From assembly GCF_004331435.1 (NCBI RefSeq), contig NZ_SJKA01000020.1, positions 1 to 64,000 of the forward strand: DNA of 64,000 nucleotides, in the 5' to 3' direction. This document shows, piece by piece, positions 8,787 to 17,469 of this stretch. The DNA is from Kribbella sindirgiensis. Lineage in GTDB: Bacteria; Actinomycetota; Actinomycetes; Propionibacteriales; Kribbellaceae. The position numbers and the translations under genes are program-made. Below the pieces are notes generated by a model that worked only from the letters and a program-made list of their open reading frames with translations, was not told the origin of the DNA and made no database searches. The stretch's first letter is position 1. Every line of letters begins with the position of its first letter.

Positions 8787-10337
8787 ATGACCGCTGAGCT
8801 CGGCGAAGAGCCGACAGGTCCGGTGAACCCGCTGCGCGATCCGCAGGATCGGCGGCTGCCGAGGATCGCTGGGCCGTGCGGCCTGGTGATCTTCGGGGTC
8901 ACCGGCGACCTGGCCCGCAAGAAGCTGATGCCGGCGGTCTACGACCTGGCGAACCGGGGGCTGCTGCCCCCGGGTTTCGCCCTGGTCGGGTTCGCCCGCC
9001 GGGACTACACCAACCAGGACTTCGCCCAGATCGTGCACGACTCGGTGAAGGAGCACGCGCGGACGCCGTTCCGCGAGGAGGTCTGGCAGCAGCTCGCCGA
9101 GGGCTTCCGGTTCGTGCCGGGCGACCTGACCGACGACGAGGCGTTCAAACGGCTCCGGGAGACCGTCGACGAGCTCGACATCACCCGTGGTACCGGCGGC
9201 AACCACGCGTTCTACCTGTCGATCCCGCCGGGGCTGTTCCCGGAGGTCGTGCGGCAACTGTCGGAGCACGGGCTGACCGACGAGATCCCGGGCTCGTGGC
9301 GGCGGGTGGTGATCGAGAAGCCGTTCGGTCACGACCTCAAGAGCGCCCGTGAGCTGAACCAGGTGGTCGAGTCGGTGTTCCCGCCCGAGGCGGTCTTCCG
9401 GATCGACCACTACCTGGGCAAGGAGACGGTCCAGAACATCCTCGCGCTGCGGTTCGCGAACGCGATGTTCGAGCCGATCTGGAACAGCAACTACGTCGAC
9501 CACGTACAGATCACGATGGCCGAGGACATCGGCATCGGCGGCCGCGCCGGGTACTACGACGGTATCGGCGCCGCCCGCGACGTGATCCAGAACCACCTGC
9601 TCCAGCTGCTCGCGCTGATCGCGATGGAGGAGCCGGTCAGCTTCGACGCCTGGTCACTGCGCCAGGAGAAGAAGAAGGTGCTGAACGCCGTCCAGCTGCC
9701 GGAGCGGCTCGACCTGCACAGCGCCCGCGGGCAGTACGCGGCGGGCTGGGCCGGCGGCACGAAGGTGAAGGGGTACCTGCAGGAGGACGGCATCCCGGCG
9801 TCGTCGGCGACGGAGACGTTCGCGGCGCTGCGGGTCGACGTCGACACCCGGCGCTGGGCGGGTGTCCCGTTCTACCTGCGCACCGGCAAGCGGCTCGGGC
9901 GGCGCGTCACCGAGGTCGCGGTGATGTTCAAGCGCGCGCCGCACCTGCCGTTCAACAAGACCGAGACCGAAGAGCTCGGCCAGAACGCCCTGGTGCTGCG
10001 GATCCAGCCGGACGAGGGCATCACGCTGCGCTTCGGCGCCAAGGTGCCCGGTACGTCGATGGAGATCCGCGACGTGAACATGGACTTCGCGTACGGCGGC
10101 TCGTTCACGGAGTCCTCCCCCGAGGCCTACGAGCGGCTGATCCTCGACGTACTGCTCGGTGATCCGCCGCTGTTCCCGCAGCACACCGAGGTCGAGCTGG
10201 GCTGGAAGATCCTCGACCCGGTGCTCGACTACTGGGCGCGGCACGGGAAGCCGGAGCAGTACGCGTCCGGCGACTGGGGCCCGGAGTCGGCGCACGAGAT
10301 GCTCGCCCGCGACGGACGTGCCTGGAGGCGGCCATGA
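8787..10337 (+). CDS. zwf: Glucose-6-phosphate dehydrogenase
   Basis: This 516-residue enzyme performs the first, NADP-reducing step of the oxidative pentose phosphate pathway. The nucleotide-binding motif is GVTGDLARKK at residues 37-46, and the substrate-binding and catalytic motif RIDHYLGKE lies near residue 205. A ribosome site GGAGGGAAG precedes the ATG. Its end overlaps the opcA start by four bases (ATGA). OpcA is the known partner that activates this enzyme in actinobacteria, so the coupling makes sense. Confidence 0.97.
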   Translation: MTAELGEEPTGPVNPLRDPQDRRLPRIAGPCGLVIFGVTGDLARKKLMPAVYDLANRGLLPPGFALVGFARRDYTNQDFAQIVHDSVKEHARTPFREEVWQQLAEGFRFVPGDLTDDEAFKRLRETVDELDITRGTGGNHAFYLSIPPGLFPEVVRQLSEHGLTDEIPGSWRRVVIEKPFGHDLKSARELNQVVESVFPPEAVFRIDHYLGKETVQNILALRFANAMFEPIWNSNYVDHVQITMAEDIGIGGRAGYYDGIGAARDVIQNHLLQLLALIAMEEPVSFDAWSLRQEKKKVLNAVQLPERLDLHSARGQYAAGWAGGTKVKGYLQEDGIPASSATETFAALRVDVDTRRWAGVPFYLRTGKRLGRRVTEVAVMFKRAPHLPFNKTETEELGQNALVLRIQPDEGITLRFGAKVPGTSMEIRDVNMDFAYGGSFTESSPEAYERLILDVLLGDPPLFPQHTEVELGWKILDPVLDYWARHGKPEQYASGDWGPESAHEMLARDGRAWRRP

Positions 10338-11395
10338 TCATCGACCTGACCGACACCACGTCGAGCGAGATCGCGTCGGCGCTGCTGAAGGCCCGGCGGA
10401 ACGCGGGCTCGCCGGCCATGGGCATGGTCGGCACGATCGTGGTGGTCGTCGACGAGGCGTCCCACCACGACGCGATGAAGGCCGCGAACGAGGCCGGCCG
10501 CGAACACCCGTCCCGGGTCCTGGTCGCGATCCTGCGGCCGGGGCGCGGCGCGTCCGGCCTGGACGCCGAAGTACGGGTCGGCGAGGGCATTCCCGGCGAA
10601 GCGGTGCTGCTGCGACTGCACGGTGAGCTGGCGAAGGTGCCGGAGTCCGTCGTCACGCCGCTGTTGCTGCCCGACTCCCCCGTCATCGTCTGGTGGCCGG
10701 GAGGCGGCCCGCGCGTTCCCGCCGAGGATCCGTTGGGCCGGCTGGGACGGCGCCGGGTGACCGACGCGGCTGCCACGCGGCGTGCTTCGGTGGACTACAC
10801 GGCGCGGGCCGAGGGGTACGCGCCTGGTGACACCGACTTCGCGTGGACGCGGTTGACGCCGTGGCGTGCGCTGATGGCGGCCGCTCTGGATCAGTACCCG
10901 ACGAAGGTGACCGGCGCCGAGGTCACGGCCGCTCGGGGCAACCCGAGTGCGGATCTGATGTCGGCGTGGTTGCAGTCGCGGCTCAAGGTGCCGGTGGAGC
11001 AGCGGAACTCTCGGGGTCCGGGCGTGACCGCCGTACGGTTGTTCACGCCGTCCGGTCCGATCGCGTTGACGCGGCCGGACGGTGCGGTGGCGACGTTCAG
11101 CGTGCCGGGGCAGCCGGATCGGCCAGTGGCGTTGAAGCGGCGTACGACGTCCGAGCTGTTGAGTGAGGAGCTGCGGCGGCTCGACCCGGACGACGTGTAC
11201 GCGAAGACGCTCGCCTGCATGGTCGAGCGGGACGCGATGCCGGCGGACGCCAAGAAGGTCGCGGAAACGGCGCGGAAGTCCACCGCGGCCAAGGTGACCG
11301 CGGCCGGGAAGAAGGTCGTGGCCAAGAAGCCCGCGGCTGCCAAGAAGGCTGCTGCGAAGAAGGTTGCTGGGGGCAAGAAGGCGGCGAAGCGATGA
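10334..11395 (+). CDS. opcA: Glucose-6-phosphate dehydrogenase assembly protein OpcA
   Basis: This 353-residue protein is the OxPP-cycle protein OpcA, required for full glucose-6-phosphate dehydrogenase activity in actinobacteria and cyanobacteria. Family features are MIIDLTDTTSSEI at the N-terminus, PLLLPDSPVIVWWPG near residue 115 and DFAWTRLTPWRALMAA near 170. The last 50 or so residues are an unusual Lys/Ala tail with repeated AAKK-type motifs, like the tail of mycobacterial HupB or histone H1. The gene is coupled by overlap to zwf before it and pgl after it. The core call is firm; the tail's role is unknown. Confidence 0.95.
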   Translation: MIIDLTDTTSSEIASALLKARRNAGSPAMGMVGTIVVVVDEASHHDAMKAANEAGREHPSRVLVAILRPGRGASGLDAEVRVGEGIPGEAVLLRLHGELAKVPESVVTPLLLPDSPVIVWWPGGGPRVPAEDPLGRLGRRRVTDAAATRRASVDYTARAEGYAPGDTDFAWTRLTPWRALMAAALDQYPTKVTGAEVTAARGNPSADLMSAWLQSRLKVPVEQRNSRGPGVTAVRLFTPSGPIALTRPDGAVATFSVPGQPDRPVALKRRTTSELLSEELRRLDPDDVYAKTLACMVERDAMPADAKKVAETARKSTAAKVTAAGKKVVAKKPAAAKKAAAKKVAGGKKAAKR

Positions 11396-12108
11396 ACCAG
11401 GCCGAGCTGCTGATCCACGCCGATGCCGACGATCTGGCGTACGCCGTCGCGTCCCGGTTCATCACCCGGGTCGTCGATGCGCAGAGCACCGGTAGTGTCG
11501 CCCACGTGGTGCTGACCGGCGGCCGGGTCGCTGCCGTCGTCTACCGGGCTGTCGCGGAGTCGCCGGCCCGGAACCAGATCGATTGGCAGCGGGTCGAGTT
11601 CTGGTGGGGTGACGAGCGTTTCCTGCCCGACGGCGACCCGGACCGGAACGAGACGCAGGCCCGGGACGCCCTGCTGTCCCACCTGGACGTGGACCCGGCG
11701 CGGGTGCACCCGATGCCGGCCGACACCGGCCAGGGCGCCGAGGCCGCCGCTGCGGCGTACGCGGAGGAGCTGGCCGCCGCGGGCTCGCCGAAGTTCGACG
11801 TACTGATGCTCGGCGTCGGCCCTGACGGGCATGTGGCCTCGCTGTTCCCCGGTTATCCGCAGCTCGCGGTGACAGATGCCGCGGCGGTCGCCGTCCACGA
11901 CTCCCCGAAGCCGCCCCCGATCCGGGTCTCCTTGACGTTCCCGCGGCTGGACCGGGCGCGGGAGGTCTGGTTCGTGGTGTCGGGCGAGGACAAGGCCGAC
12001 GCGGTCTCCCAGGCCCTGACCGGTGGCGATGTCCCGGCGGCCCGCCCGCACGGACAGGACCGCACCCTCTGGCTGCTCGACCAGGCTGCCGCCTCGAAGC
12101 TGACCTGA
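11392..12108 (+). CDS. pgl: 6-phosphogluconolactonase
   Basis: This 238-residue enzyme hydrolyses 6-phosphogluconolactone, the product of Zwf. Family motifs include VLTGGRVAAVVYRA near residue 40, WWGDERFLPDGDPDRNE near 68, and MLGVGPDGHVASLFPG near 140. It belongs to the sugar-isomerase-like (DevB/SOL) type. The ATG overlaps the opcA stop (ATGA). It is the last gene of the operon; 68 bases follow before the next gene. No gnd for the next step is present in the window. Confidence 0.96.
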   Translation: MNQAELLIHADADDLAYAVASRFITRVVDAQSTGSVAHVVLTGGRVAAVVYRAVAESPARNQIDWQRVEFWWGDERFLPDGDPDRNETQARDALLSHLDVDPARVHPMPADTGQGAEAAAAAYAEELAAAGSPKFDVLMLGVGPDGHVASLFPGYPQLAVTDAAAVAVHDSPKPPPIRVSLTFPRLDRAREVWFVVSGEDKADAVSQALTGGDVPAARPHGQDRTLWLLDQAAASKLT

Positions 12109-12176
12109 GGTGGCCTGAACGCACCCTATGGTGGTCGCCGAGGGGGGCCTGCACGGCGACTGACCGGGAGCTAGGC

Positions 12177-13070
12177 ATGCTGAAGAAGACCGTCGCGGTG
12201 GCGGCGAGCATCACGCTCGCCGCCACCGTTTTCGTTGCCACCTCAGACAATCCCGTCGAGGCGGCCGCGCCGGTGCTGATGGGCGTCCACGACGACGTCG
12301 CGCCGAAGGACCTGGGCAAGCGGTATCCCGGGGTGCGGGCGACCCGCGAGTTCGTCAACGGGGTCCAGCCGGTGAAGACCGACCTGCGGAAGAAGTACGC
12401 CGGGGTCGCGCAGGCGTCCTGGGACGCGGGGCTGATCCCGTTCGTCAGCATCAAGACCGCACCGGCGGCGACCGGCGCCGGGAAGTACGACGTACGGTTC
12501 CGGGAGCTCGCGGTGTGGTTGAAGGAGCGGCCGGACACGTACTTCATCTGGTATCACGAGCCCGAGAACGACATGGACGGGCCGGCGTTCGCGAAGGCGT
12601 TCAAGCGGGTCCGGGACGTGATGAAGGCGGCGAACCCGCAGGTGAAGGTCGGGTACTCGGCGATGGCGTTCCAGTGGGACGGCGAGCCGCGGACGAAGGA
12701 CCCGAAGCCGTGGCGGGTCGAGGCGGACTTCTACGGCGCCGACACGTACAGCGGCGGCACGCAGCCCGCGACCGCGATCGTCAGCGAGCACGCGGGACAC
12801 ATGCGCTGGTACCGCGAGCTGGTGCAGAAGACACCTGGTGCGGCGGCGAAATGGGGACTGACCGAGCGCGGGTTCAAGCGGACGAAGAGCGATCAGGCGC
12901 GCGCGGACGAGATCGACCGCGAGACGGCGTACCTCGACCAACTGCCGGCGGGCGCGCGGCCGGCGTTCTACCTGTACTGGAACACGAAGGGCACCGAGGG
13001 TGATCCCGATCTGGTGAACGGCCCGAAGGCGCGGGCCGCGGTGGCCCGGATGGTCGGGAAGCTCGGCTGA
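12177..13070 (+). CDS. Secreted GH26-like glycoside hydrolase
   Basis: This 297-residue protein has a Sec signal peptide (MLKKTVAVAA, hydrophobic core, cleavage near residue 30). The rest resembles a single TIM-barrel of the GH26/GH-A clan. A candidate acid/base glutamate is E128 in WYHEPEND at the end of a beta strand, and a candidate nucleophile is E230 in WGLTERGF. YGADTYSGG between them is also typical of this group. The product is probably exported and acts on a polysaccharide such as mannan, but substrate cannot be read from the sequence. The gene is alone on its strand unit. Confidence 0.75.
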   Translation: MLKKTVAVAASITLAATVFVATSDNPVEAAAPVLMGVHDDVAPKDLGKRYPGVRATREFVNGVQPVKTDLRKKYAGVAQASWDAGLIPFVSIKTAPAATGAGKYDVRFRELAVWLKERPDTYFIWYHEPENDMDGPAFAKAFKRVRDVMKAANPQVKVGYSAMAFQWDGEPRTKDPKPWRVEADFYGADTYSGGTQPATAIVSEHAGHMRWYRELVQKTPGAAAKWGLTERGFKRTKSDQARADEIDRETAYLDQLPAGARPAFYLYWNTKGTEGDPDLVNGPKARAAVARMVGKLG

Positions 13071-13112
13071 GTTCGGTCAAGGCCGAAGCGTCGGGGTGAC
13101 AGACTCGGGCGT

Positions 13113-13931
13113 ATGACGACGTTCCGCGAGTTGCATGCCGATCGGTTCGTGATGCCGAATGCCTGGGACGCCGGGAGTGCGGTGATCCTGGCGGCGGCCG
13201 GGTTCCCGGCGATCGCGACGACCAGCGCGGGGATCGCGTTCTCGCTGGCGAAGGGCGATCACACGCTGCCCGACGGCGCGCCGGCGGTGTCGCGGGAGCA
13301 GATGTTCGACCGGGTACGCGAGATCACCGCGGCGAGCGCCGTACCGGTGAACGGGGACCTCGAGGACGGGTACGGTGCCGAGCCGGAGCGGGTCGCGGAC
13401 ACGATCAGGCTGGCCCGCGAGGCCGGGCTGGCCGGCGGCAACATCGAGGACTACGACGGACGGGAGCTGTACGACGTGGCGCTCGCGGTCGAGCGCATCG
13501 TGGCGGCGCGCGAGGCGGCCGGCGACGACTTCGTACTGACCGCGCGGACCGACGGGCAGCTGCTCCGTACGCCGACCTCGGTGCGCGACTCGATCGACCG
13601 GGCGAACCGTTTCCGCGCGGCGGGTGCGGACTGTCTCTACGTCCCCGGCGTCAACGACCTCGCCACGATCCGCACGCTGGTCGCCGAGATCGACGGGCCG
13701 CTGAACGTGGTCATCGGTCTGGGCACCTCCACGCTGACGGTCGCCGATCTGCAGGCGGCCGGCGTGGTCCGGATCAGCCTCGGCGGCAGTATCGCCCGCG
13801 CGGCGCTCGGCTTCGTCCGCCGCAGCGCGGAGGAGCTGGCGACGAAGGGCACCATCACCTTCGCTGCCGACCAGATCCCACAGGCTGACTTGAACGAGCT
13901 CTTTGCGCGATCATCCAAGGGTGAACACTGA
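13113..13931 (+). CDS. Isocitrate lyase/PEP mutase family protein
   Basis: This 272-residue TIM-barrel enzyme belongs to the PEP mutase/isocitrate lyase superfamily. Recognisable segments are VMPNAWDAGSAVI near the N-terminus, VPVNGDLEDGYG near residue 73 (metal-binding acidic residues), GGNIEDYDG near 108, and FVLTARTDG near 140. The catalytic cysteine motif KKCGH of true isocitrate lyases is absent, so this is a phosphonomutase-like or oxaloacetate/carboxyphosphonate-type relative whose substrate is unknown. It overlaps the start of the next gene by 11 bases. Confidence 0.85.
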   Translation: MTTFRELHADRFVMPNAWDAGSAVILAAAGFPAIATTSAGIAFSLAKGDHTLPDGAPAVSREQMFDRVREITAASAVPVNGDLEDGYGAEPERVADTIRLAREAGLAGGNIEDYDGRELYDVALAVERIVAAREAAGDDFVLTARTDGQLLRTPTSVRDSIDRANRFRAAGADCLYVPGVNDLATIRTLVAEIDGPLNVVIGLGTSTLTVADLQAAGVVRISLGGSIARAALGFVRRSAEELATKGTITFAADQIPQADLNELFARSSKGEH

Positions 13932-14469
13932 GCCGAGTCTCGTGCGGCCGGTGGCCACTGTCCACGGCATCGTGGGCCTGGCCACTTGCCTGAGCCTGAT
14001 CGTCTTCTACGCCGGCGCCGACTCGCTCGGTGCCGTCAACGACGTCGGGAACGCGGTGTTCGGCGTCCTGAGCTTCTGCCTGGCGTGGCTCACCCGCCCG
14101 CCGTGGCTACTGCTGTGGGTGGCCGGCGTCGGAACCATGCTCACGATCGTGGGCACCGTGCTCGTGATGAGCGAGACCACCGGCTTCTACCTAGCTGGCC
14201 TCTGGTCGGGCTTCGGGTTCGCGCTGATCGGGGGGTGGCTGGTCGGGGCCGGGAGCATCGGGCGGCTGCGGCGGGCGGGGCTGATCGCCGGCGCCGTGAT
14301 GGTGCTCGGTCTGATCGGCGCGCCCGGGATCGCGATGGGCATCGACGTCATGGAAACCGCCCCGGCCTGGACCTTCGTCGCCGGATTCGGCTGGGCCGGG
14401 ACGTACCTGCTGTTCCCCGCCTGGAGCCTACGGCTGGCCGGGCAGGACGTCACCGAACGCGGCAGCTAG
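13921..14469 (+). CDS. Small polytopic membrane protein, unknown function
   Basis: The 182-residue product contains about five hydrophobic helices with short loops, and I do not recognise its family. I take GTG at 13921 as the start; a TTG at 13903 in the same frame is the alternative, and neither has a convincing ribosome site. It overlaps the preceding gene by 11 bases and converges with the reductase on the other strand, overlapping it by 42 bases. The hydrophobic pattern and wobble-position GC support it being real. Confidence 0.6.
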   Translation: MNTEPSLVRPVATVHGIVGLATCLSLIVFYAGADSLGAVNDVGNAVFGVLSFCLAWLTRPPWLLLWVAGVGTMLTIVGTVLVMSETTGFYLAGLWSGFGFALIGGWLVGAGSIGRLRRAGLIAGAVMVLGLIGAPGIAMGIDVMETAPAWTFVAGFGWAGTYLLFPAWSLRLAGQDVTERGS

Positions 14470-15045
14470 CGGCGGGAACATCTCGCGCACGTCTCCCCCG
14501 CTGACCCAGATCCCGATCGCCAGCGCGGCGGTTGCCTCCAGCAACTTCGCGCGCCGCAGTCCGCCCGCGAGTACCGGCATACATCCCAGATCCCGCACCA
14601 GCTCCGCGACCTGGTTCACGCCGCTGTCGCCGCAGATCGGTACGCCGAGGCCGGCGGGTGGATTCCGCCACACCGCGTCGGCCGCCAGGTTGAACGCCTT
14701 CACAACGCGCACCTCCGGCACGGCCTGGCTGATCGCCTCGGCCGTGGCCGGATGCGCCAGCGTGAAGTCCCGGTGATCCAGCGCATTCGTGCAGTCGATC
14801 AACGTCGTACCGGCAGGCACCAGTCCCGCGACCTCCACCGCCACCTCGGCCGGTACTGCCAGCAGTACGACGTCGCCGTACGCCGCTGCCTCCTCCAGCG
14901 TCCCGGCCGTGGCACCGACCCGCTTGGCCACCTCGACGGCCTTGTCCGCGGAGCGCCCACCCACCATCACGTCGTGGCCCGCCTTGACCCATTGCGAGGC
15001 CAGCGCCTCGGCCATCAACCCGTTGCCCAGTGTTCCTATTCGCAT
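14428..15045 (-). CDS. F420H2:NADP oxidoreductase-like NADP-binding protein
   Basis: This 205-residue Rossmann-fold protein is of the NADPH-dependent F420 reductase (Fno/NpdG-like) type. It opens with MRIGTLGNGLMAEALA, a GxGxxA dinucleotide loop, followed by MVGGRSADKA, whose GRS fits recognition of the NADP 2'-phosphate. VVLLAVPAE and LIDCTNALD follow. Another frame extends far upstream, but the conserved N-terminus fixes the start at 15045. It is divergent from an HxlR regulator 64 bp away. Exact electron partner (F420 or other) is not proven. Confidence 0.85.
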   Translation of the reverse strand: MRIGTLGNGLMAEALASQWVKAGHDVMVGGRSADKAVEVAKRVGATAGTLEEAAAYGDVVLLAVPAEVAVEVAGLVPAGTTLIDCTNALDHRDFTLAHPATAEAISQAVPEVRVVKAFNLAADAVWRNPPAGLGVPICGDSGVNQVAELVRDLGCMPVLAGGLRRAKLLEATAALAIGIWVSGGDVREMFPPLAAAFGDVLPGQP

Positions 15046-15109
15046 GCGTCGACCGTAGACAGTTCGATGCGCACCTCCTGGTGTCCATCGGCCGACGCAC
15101 AATGGACCG

Positions 15110-15442
15110 GTGAGATTCTTCGCCGACTGCCAAGCCCGTGTCGCGGCCGACCTGATCAGCGGGCGCTGGCCGATGGTCGTGCTGTACGCGCTCGCCGACG
15201 GGCCCGCGCGTCCCGGTGAGCTCCGCAAGCAGATCGGCGGTATCAGCCAGAAGGTCCTCACCGAGACGCTCCGCCGGCTCGAGCGCAACGGCCTCGTCGG
15301 ACGCACCCGGTACGCCGAAGCGCCTCCCCGGGTCGAGTACTCGCTGACCGTCGCCGGCAAGGACCTCCTGGTCCCGATCCGCGCCCTCGGCGACTGGGCC
15401 GCCGTGTACGCCGACCGGCTCCCGACCGAAAACAAACCGTAA
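15110..15442 (+). CDS. HxlR-family transcriptional regulator
   Basis: This 110-residue winged-helix protein matches HxlR (PF01638): LISGRWPMVVLYALADGP, then LRKQIGGISQKVLTETLRRLERNGLVGRT as the recognition region, then VEYSLTVAGKDLL. A cysteine at residue 7 lies where the redox-sensing cysteine of YodB/HypR-type members sits. The GTG start at 15110 is 64 bp from the divergent reductase gene, which is its likely target, as in many HxlR-oxidoreductase pairs. Target and signal are inferred from context only. Confidence 0.9.
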   Translation: MRFFADCQARVAADLISGRWPMVVLYALADGPARPGELRKQIGGISQKVLTETLRRLERNGLVGRTRYAEAPPRVEYSLTVAGKDLLVPIRALGDWAAVYADRLPTENKP

Positions 15443-15495
15443 ACGGTTCGCGGGACAGTGCTGGAGTCAGCTCGATCCCGACGGAGGTCCCCGCC

Positions 15496-15903
15496 ATGTT
15501 CACCCTGCAGCAGATCGTCGACGCCCCACCCACCGAGGTCGTCCGGGCGTTCACCGAGCCTGAGCCGTTCGCCGCCTGGTTCGTCGCCGAAGGTTTCAGC
15601 ACCCCGTCCGACCGGGTGACGATCGACGTCCGCCCCGGCGGCCTCATCTCGGCCGTGTTCGTCGCCGCGGACGGCACCGAGGTCCCGTTCACGCTCCGTT
15701 TCGGCGAGCTGGACCTCCCGCACCACCTGGCCCTGCGATTCGACCAGCCCGCCGAGGAGATCACCGTCGACCTGACCGCGCTCGCCGACGGCAGGACGCG
15801 GCTCGACTACCGCAGCGTCGGGCTGTCCGACGAGCAGCAGGTCCCGATCGAATCCGGTGTCGCCACGATGCTCGGCCACCTGGCGGCGTACTTCACCCAG
15901 TGA
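15496..15903 (+). CDS. AHSA1/SRPBCC domain protein
   Basis: This 135-residue protein has the START-like AHSA1 fold: QQIVDAPPTEVVRAFTEPEPFAAWF at the N-terminus, then DVRPGGLISAVFVAADG, and a C-terminal helix GVATMLGHLAAYF. A GGAGG site precedes the ATG. Members are small ligand-binding proteins and often lie near ArsR or HxlR regulators; here it is 53 bp after an HxlR gene on the same strand. Ligand unknown. Confidence 0.85.
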   Translation: MFTLQQIVDAPPTEVVRAFTEPEPFAAWFVAEGFSTPSDRVTIDVRPGGLISAVFVAADGTEVPFTLRFGELDLPHHLALRFDQPAEEITVDLTALADGRTRLDYRSVGLSDEQQVPIESGVATMLGHLAAYFTQ

Positions 15904-15946
15904 CCTATCCGGAGGGTCCTCCGCAAAGCGATATAGGATTCCGGGT

Positions 15947-16762
15947 ATGACAGCTTCCGATTCCACCGACCGTCCGTACGGCGCGTTCCCCGTCCGGATC
16001 GGTCTGCAGGTCCAGCCCCAGCACGCCCAGTACGCCGACATCCGGCGGACCGTGGCGGCGGCCGAAGAGATCGGCGTTGACGTTGTTTTCAACTGGGACC
16101 ACTTCTACCCGCTCAGCGGTGAGCCCGAGGGTCTGCACTTCGAGTGCTGGACCATGCTGGCCGCCTGGGCCGAGGCGACCGAACGGGTCGAGTTCGGCGC
16201 CCTGGTCACCTGTAACTCCTACCGCAACCCCGACCTGCTCGCCGACATGGCGCGGACGGTCGACCACATCAGCGACGGCCGGCTGATCTTCGGCATCGGC
16301 TCCGGCTGGTTCGAGAAGGACTACGACGAGTACGGCTACGAGTTCGGTACGGCGGGCGGCCGGCTGGACGCGCTGGGCGAGGCGCTGCCGCGGATCGAGC
16401 AGCGCTGGACCAAGCTCAACCCGAAGCCGACCCGGGACATCCCGGTGCTGATCGGCGGCGGCGGCGAGAAGAAGACGCTCAAGCTCGTCGCCAAGCACGC
16501 GAACATCTGGCACGGGTTCGGCGACGCCGAGACGATCGCGCACAAGCACGCCGTACTCGACGAGCACTGCGCGACCATCGGCCGCGACCCCGGCGAGATC
16601 GAGCGTTCGGTCGCCGTCGGCGACAAGACGCCCGAGCAGGTCGGCAAGTCGCTCCTCGACGTCGGCGCCCGGCTGTTCACCGTGCACTCCTCCGGCCCCG
16701 ACTACGACCTGGGCCTCCTCCGCGCCTGGGTCTCCTGGCGAGACGAGGTCAACGCCAAGTAG
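15947..16762 (+). CDS. LLM-class F420-dependent oxidoreductase
   Basis: The 271-residue product is a luciferase-like TIM-barrel flavin/F420 enzyme. Typical features are FPVRIGLQVQPQHAQYADI at the start, VDVVFNWDHFYPLSG, EFGALVTCNSYRNPDLLADMARTVDHIS, and GIGSGWFEKDYDEYGYEF. The combination matches actinobacterial F420-dependent oxidoreductases of the mycobacterial type rather than FMN luciferases. The ATG at 15947 is preferred over longer in-frame starts because the conserved part begins there. Substrate is unknown. It is followed by a long perfect inverted repeat and then def. Confidence 0.88.
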   Translation: MTASDSTDRPYGAFPVRIGLQVQPQHAQYADIRRTVAAAEEIGVDVVFNWDHFYPLSGEPEGLHFECWTMLAAWAEATERVEFGALVTCNSYRNPDLLADMARTVDHISDGRLIFGIGSGWFEKDYDEYGYEFGTAGGRLDALGEALPRIEQRWTKLNPKPTRDIPVLIGGGGEKKTLKLVAKHANIWHGFGDAETIAHKHAVLDEHCATIGRDPGEIERSVAVGDKTPEQVGKSLLDVGARLFTVHSSGPDYDLGLLRAWVSWRDEVNAK

Positions 16763-16773
16763 TCCCGGCCCCA

Positions 16774-16830
16774 CTTTGAGCACCCACCAACCGTCCACGC
16801 GACCCAGAAACGGTTGGTGGGTGCTCAAAG
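16774..16830. repeat. Perfect 21-bp inverted repeat
   Basis: Arms at 16774-16794 and 16810-16830 are exact complements over 21 bases, beginning CTTTGAGCACCCACC, with a 15-base loop. The element lies 11 bases after the F420 oxidoreductase stop and 32 bases before the def start. It can act as a terminator. Its length and low-GC ends are unusual here, and its core CACCCACCAA also occurs in the repeat cluster at 52017-52154. Confidence 0.85.
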
Positions 16831-16862
16831 ACGCTGCGCGGGCGCCGGATAGGATTTCGGGC

Positions 16863-17468
16863 ATGTCTACGTTGCCTTTGGGTGGTTCGGTGCGGCCTAT
16901 TACGCGGTGGGGTACCGACGTGATGCATCGGGTCAATCAGCCTGTCACCGACTTCGGGGACGAACTGCAGACGCTCGTCGCCGACATGGTCGCGACGATG
17001 AACGCGGCCGAGGGCGTCGGCCTGGCCGCGAACCAGGTCGGCGTGGACCTGCAGCTGTTCGTGTTCGACTGCCCCGACAAGGAGGGCAAGCGCGTCCAGG
17101 GCGTCGTGTGCAATCCGACGCTCGAGCTCCCGGAGGGCAAGGACCGCAACCTGGACGAGGGTGACGAGGGCTGCCTGTCGCTGCCCGGCGCGTTCACGAA
17201 GTGCGCCCGCCCCGACTTCGCCAAGGTCACCGGCGTCGACCAGCACGGCAAGCCGGTCAGCTTCGAGGGCGACGGTCTGCTGGCCCGCTGTCTGCAGCAC
17301 GAGACCGACCACACCCAGGGCATGGTCTTCGGCGACCGGCTCTCCCGCAAGTACAAGAAGCGCCTGTTCGCGGAGGCGGAGGAGTTCGCCCCCGACTACC
17401 CGACCGACTGGCCTGTCACCCCGATGGTCGAGCACGAGGACGAGCACGAGGACACCCCCGCCACGTGA
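16863..17468 (+). CDS. def: Peptide deformylase 1
   Basis: This 201-residue metalloenzyme removes the N-formyl group from nascent proteins. All three family motifs are canonical: GVGLAANQ at residues 51-58, EGCLSLPG with metal-ligand C104, and QHETDHTQG with H146, E147 and H150. The start at 16863 is chosen because family similarity begins there; an upstream in-frame start would run into the inverted repeat. It ends one base before a convergent kinase gene. A second, more divergent deformylase lies at 24797-25390. Confidence 0.95.
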   Translation: MSTLPLGGSVRPITRWGTDVMHRVNQPVTDFGDELQTLVADMVATMNAAEGVGLAANQVGVDLQLFVFDCPDKEGKRVQGVVCNPTLELPEGKDRNLDEGDEGCLSLPGAFTKCARPDFAKVTGVDQHGKPVSFEGDGLLARCLQHETDHTQGMVFGDRLSRKYKKRLFAEAEEFAPDYPTDWPVTPMVEHEDEHEDTPAT

Positions 17469-17469
17469 C

